Source: Promethearchaeia archaeon
GTDB lineage: Archaea > Asgardarchaeota > Lokiarchaeia > Sigyniarchaeales > SOKP01
NCBI GenBank assembly: GCA_029856295.1
Contig: JAHQWS010000307.1
Location: 1 to 15,522, forward strand
DNA length: 15,522 nt
Direction: 5' to 3'
This document shows positions 15,482 through 15,522 of this stretch, piece after piece (within the stretch, counting starts at the first letter, position 1; every line of letters starts with the position of its first letter). Under the pieces are notes generated by a model, which was not told where the DNA came from, did not search any database, and saw only the letters and a program-made list of their open reading frames with translations. The position numbers and the translations under genes are program-made.

Positions 15482-15522
15482 ATGAAGAAATTTAGTAAGA
15501 ACAAAGTCATCCTCATCTTTGT
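15482..15522 (+). CDS. Start of a gene cut by the window edge
   Basis: ATG at 15482 opens a frame that reads MKKFSKNKVILIF and runs off the right edge. A basic start followed by hydrophobic residues is what a signal peptide or N-terminal membrane anchor looks like. A GTG at 15470 in the same frame is an alternative start. Only 13 full codons are visible, so reality and function both remain uncertain. Confidence 0.4.
   Translation, partial: MKKFSKNKVILIF

Overview
The window comes from an archaeon with AT-rich protein genes and a much more GC-rich 23S rRNA gene. Archaeal markers are aRF1, the archaea-type phosphopantothenate synthetase, an Ncs6/TtuA-type tRNA thiolase, a Get3-type ATPase, TATA-type promoters with very short leaders and BHB-type rRNA introns. 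The eukaryote-like slant (Naa10-like acetyltransferase, TRC40/Get3 features, MBTPS2-like protease, SDS22-like LRR proteins) together with enlarged 23S segments at the ES9 and ES39 positions points to an Asgard archaeon, perhaps Lokiarchaeia-like. That placement is inference.

Layout, left to right. Bases 1-1454 hold a site-2 protease whose 5' end lies outside the window. Bases 1510-2469 hold a tRNA 2-thiolation enzyme. Bases 2472-3452 (minus) hold a Get3/ArsA ATPase and 3558-4832 (minus) hold aRF1. Bases 4931-5734 hold 4-phosphopantoate--beta-alanine ligase and 5834-6373 an N-terminal acetyltransferase. Bases 6370-7377 (minus) hold a ketopantoate reductase and 7421-8284 (minus) a DUF72 protein ending in a PCNA-interaction motif. 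Bases 8437-11246 hold three related genes: two full-length HEAT-like/LRR proteins flanking an inverted copy that keeps only the HEAT-like domain. Bases 11247-11723 are non-coding and rich in hairpins. The 23S rRNA occupies about 11724-15074, followed by a structured spacer, a T-tract terminator and the first codons of a further gene at the right edge.

The protein-coding half is mostly housekeeping: translation termination, tRNA modification, N-terminal acetylation, membrane-protein targeting and proteolysis, and two steps of archaeal CoA synthesis (ketopantoate reduction, then phosphopantoate-to-phosphopantothenate ligation; the intervening pantoate kinase is not here).

The most unusual part is the 23S gene. 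Two insertions (30 nt at 13571-13600 and 124 nt at 14595-14718) interrupt universally conserved sequence. Each can fold into a 4-bp helix with 3-nt bulges such that cutting at the standard archaeal positions restores the conserved rRNA exactly. A third insertion of about 33 nt lies in helix 91. The gene stands alone: no 16S upstream and no 5S or tRNA downstream within the window, with its own flanking complementary stem and terminator.
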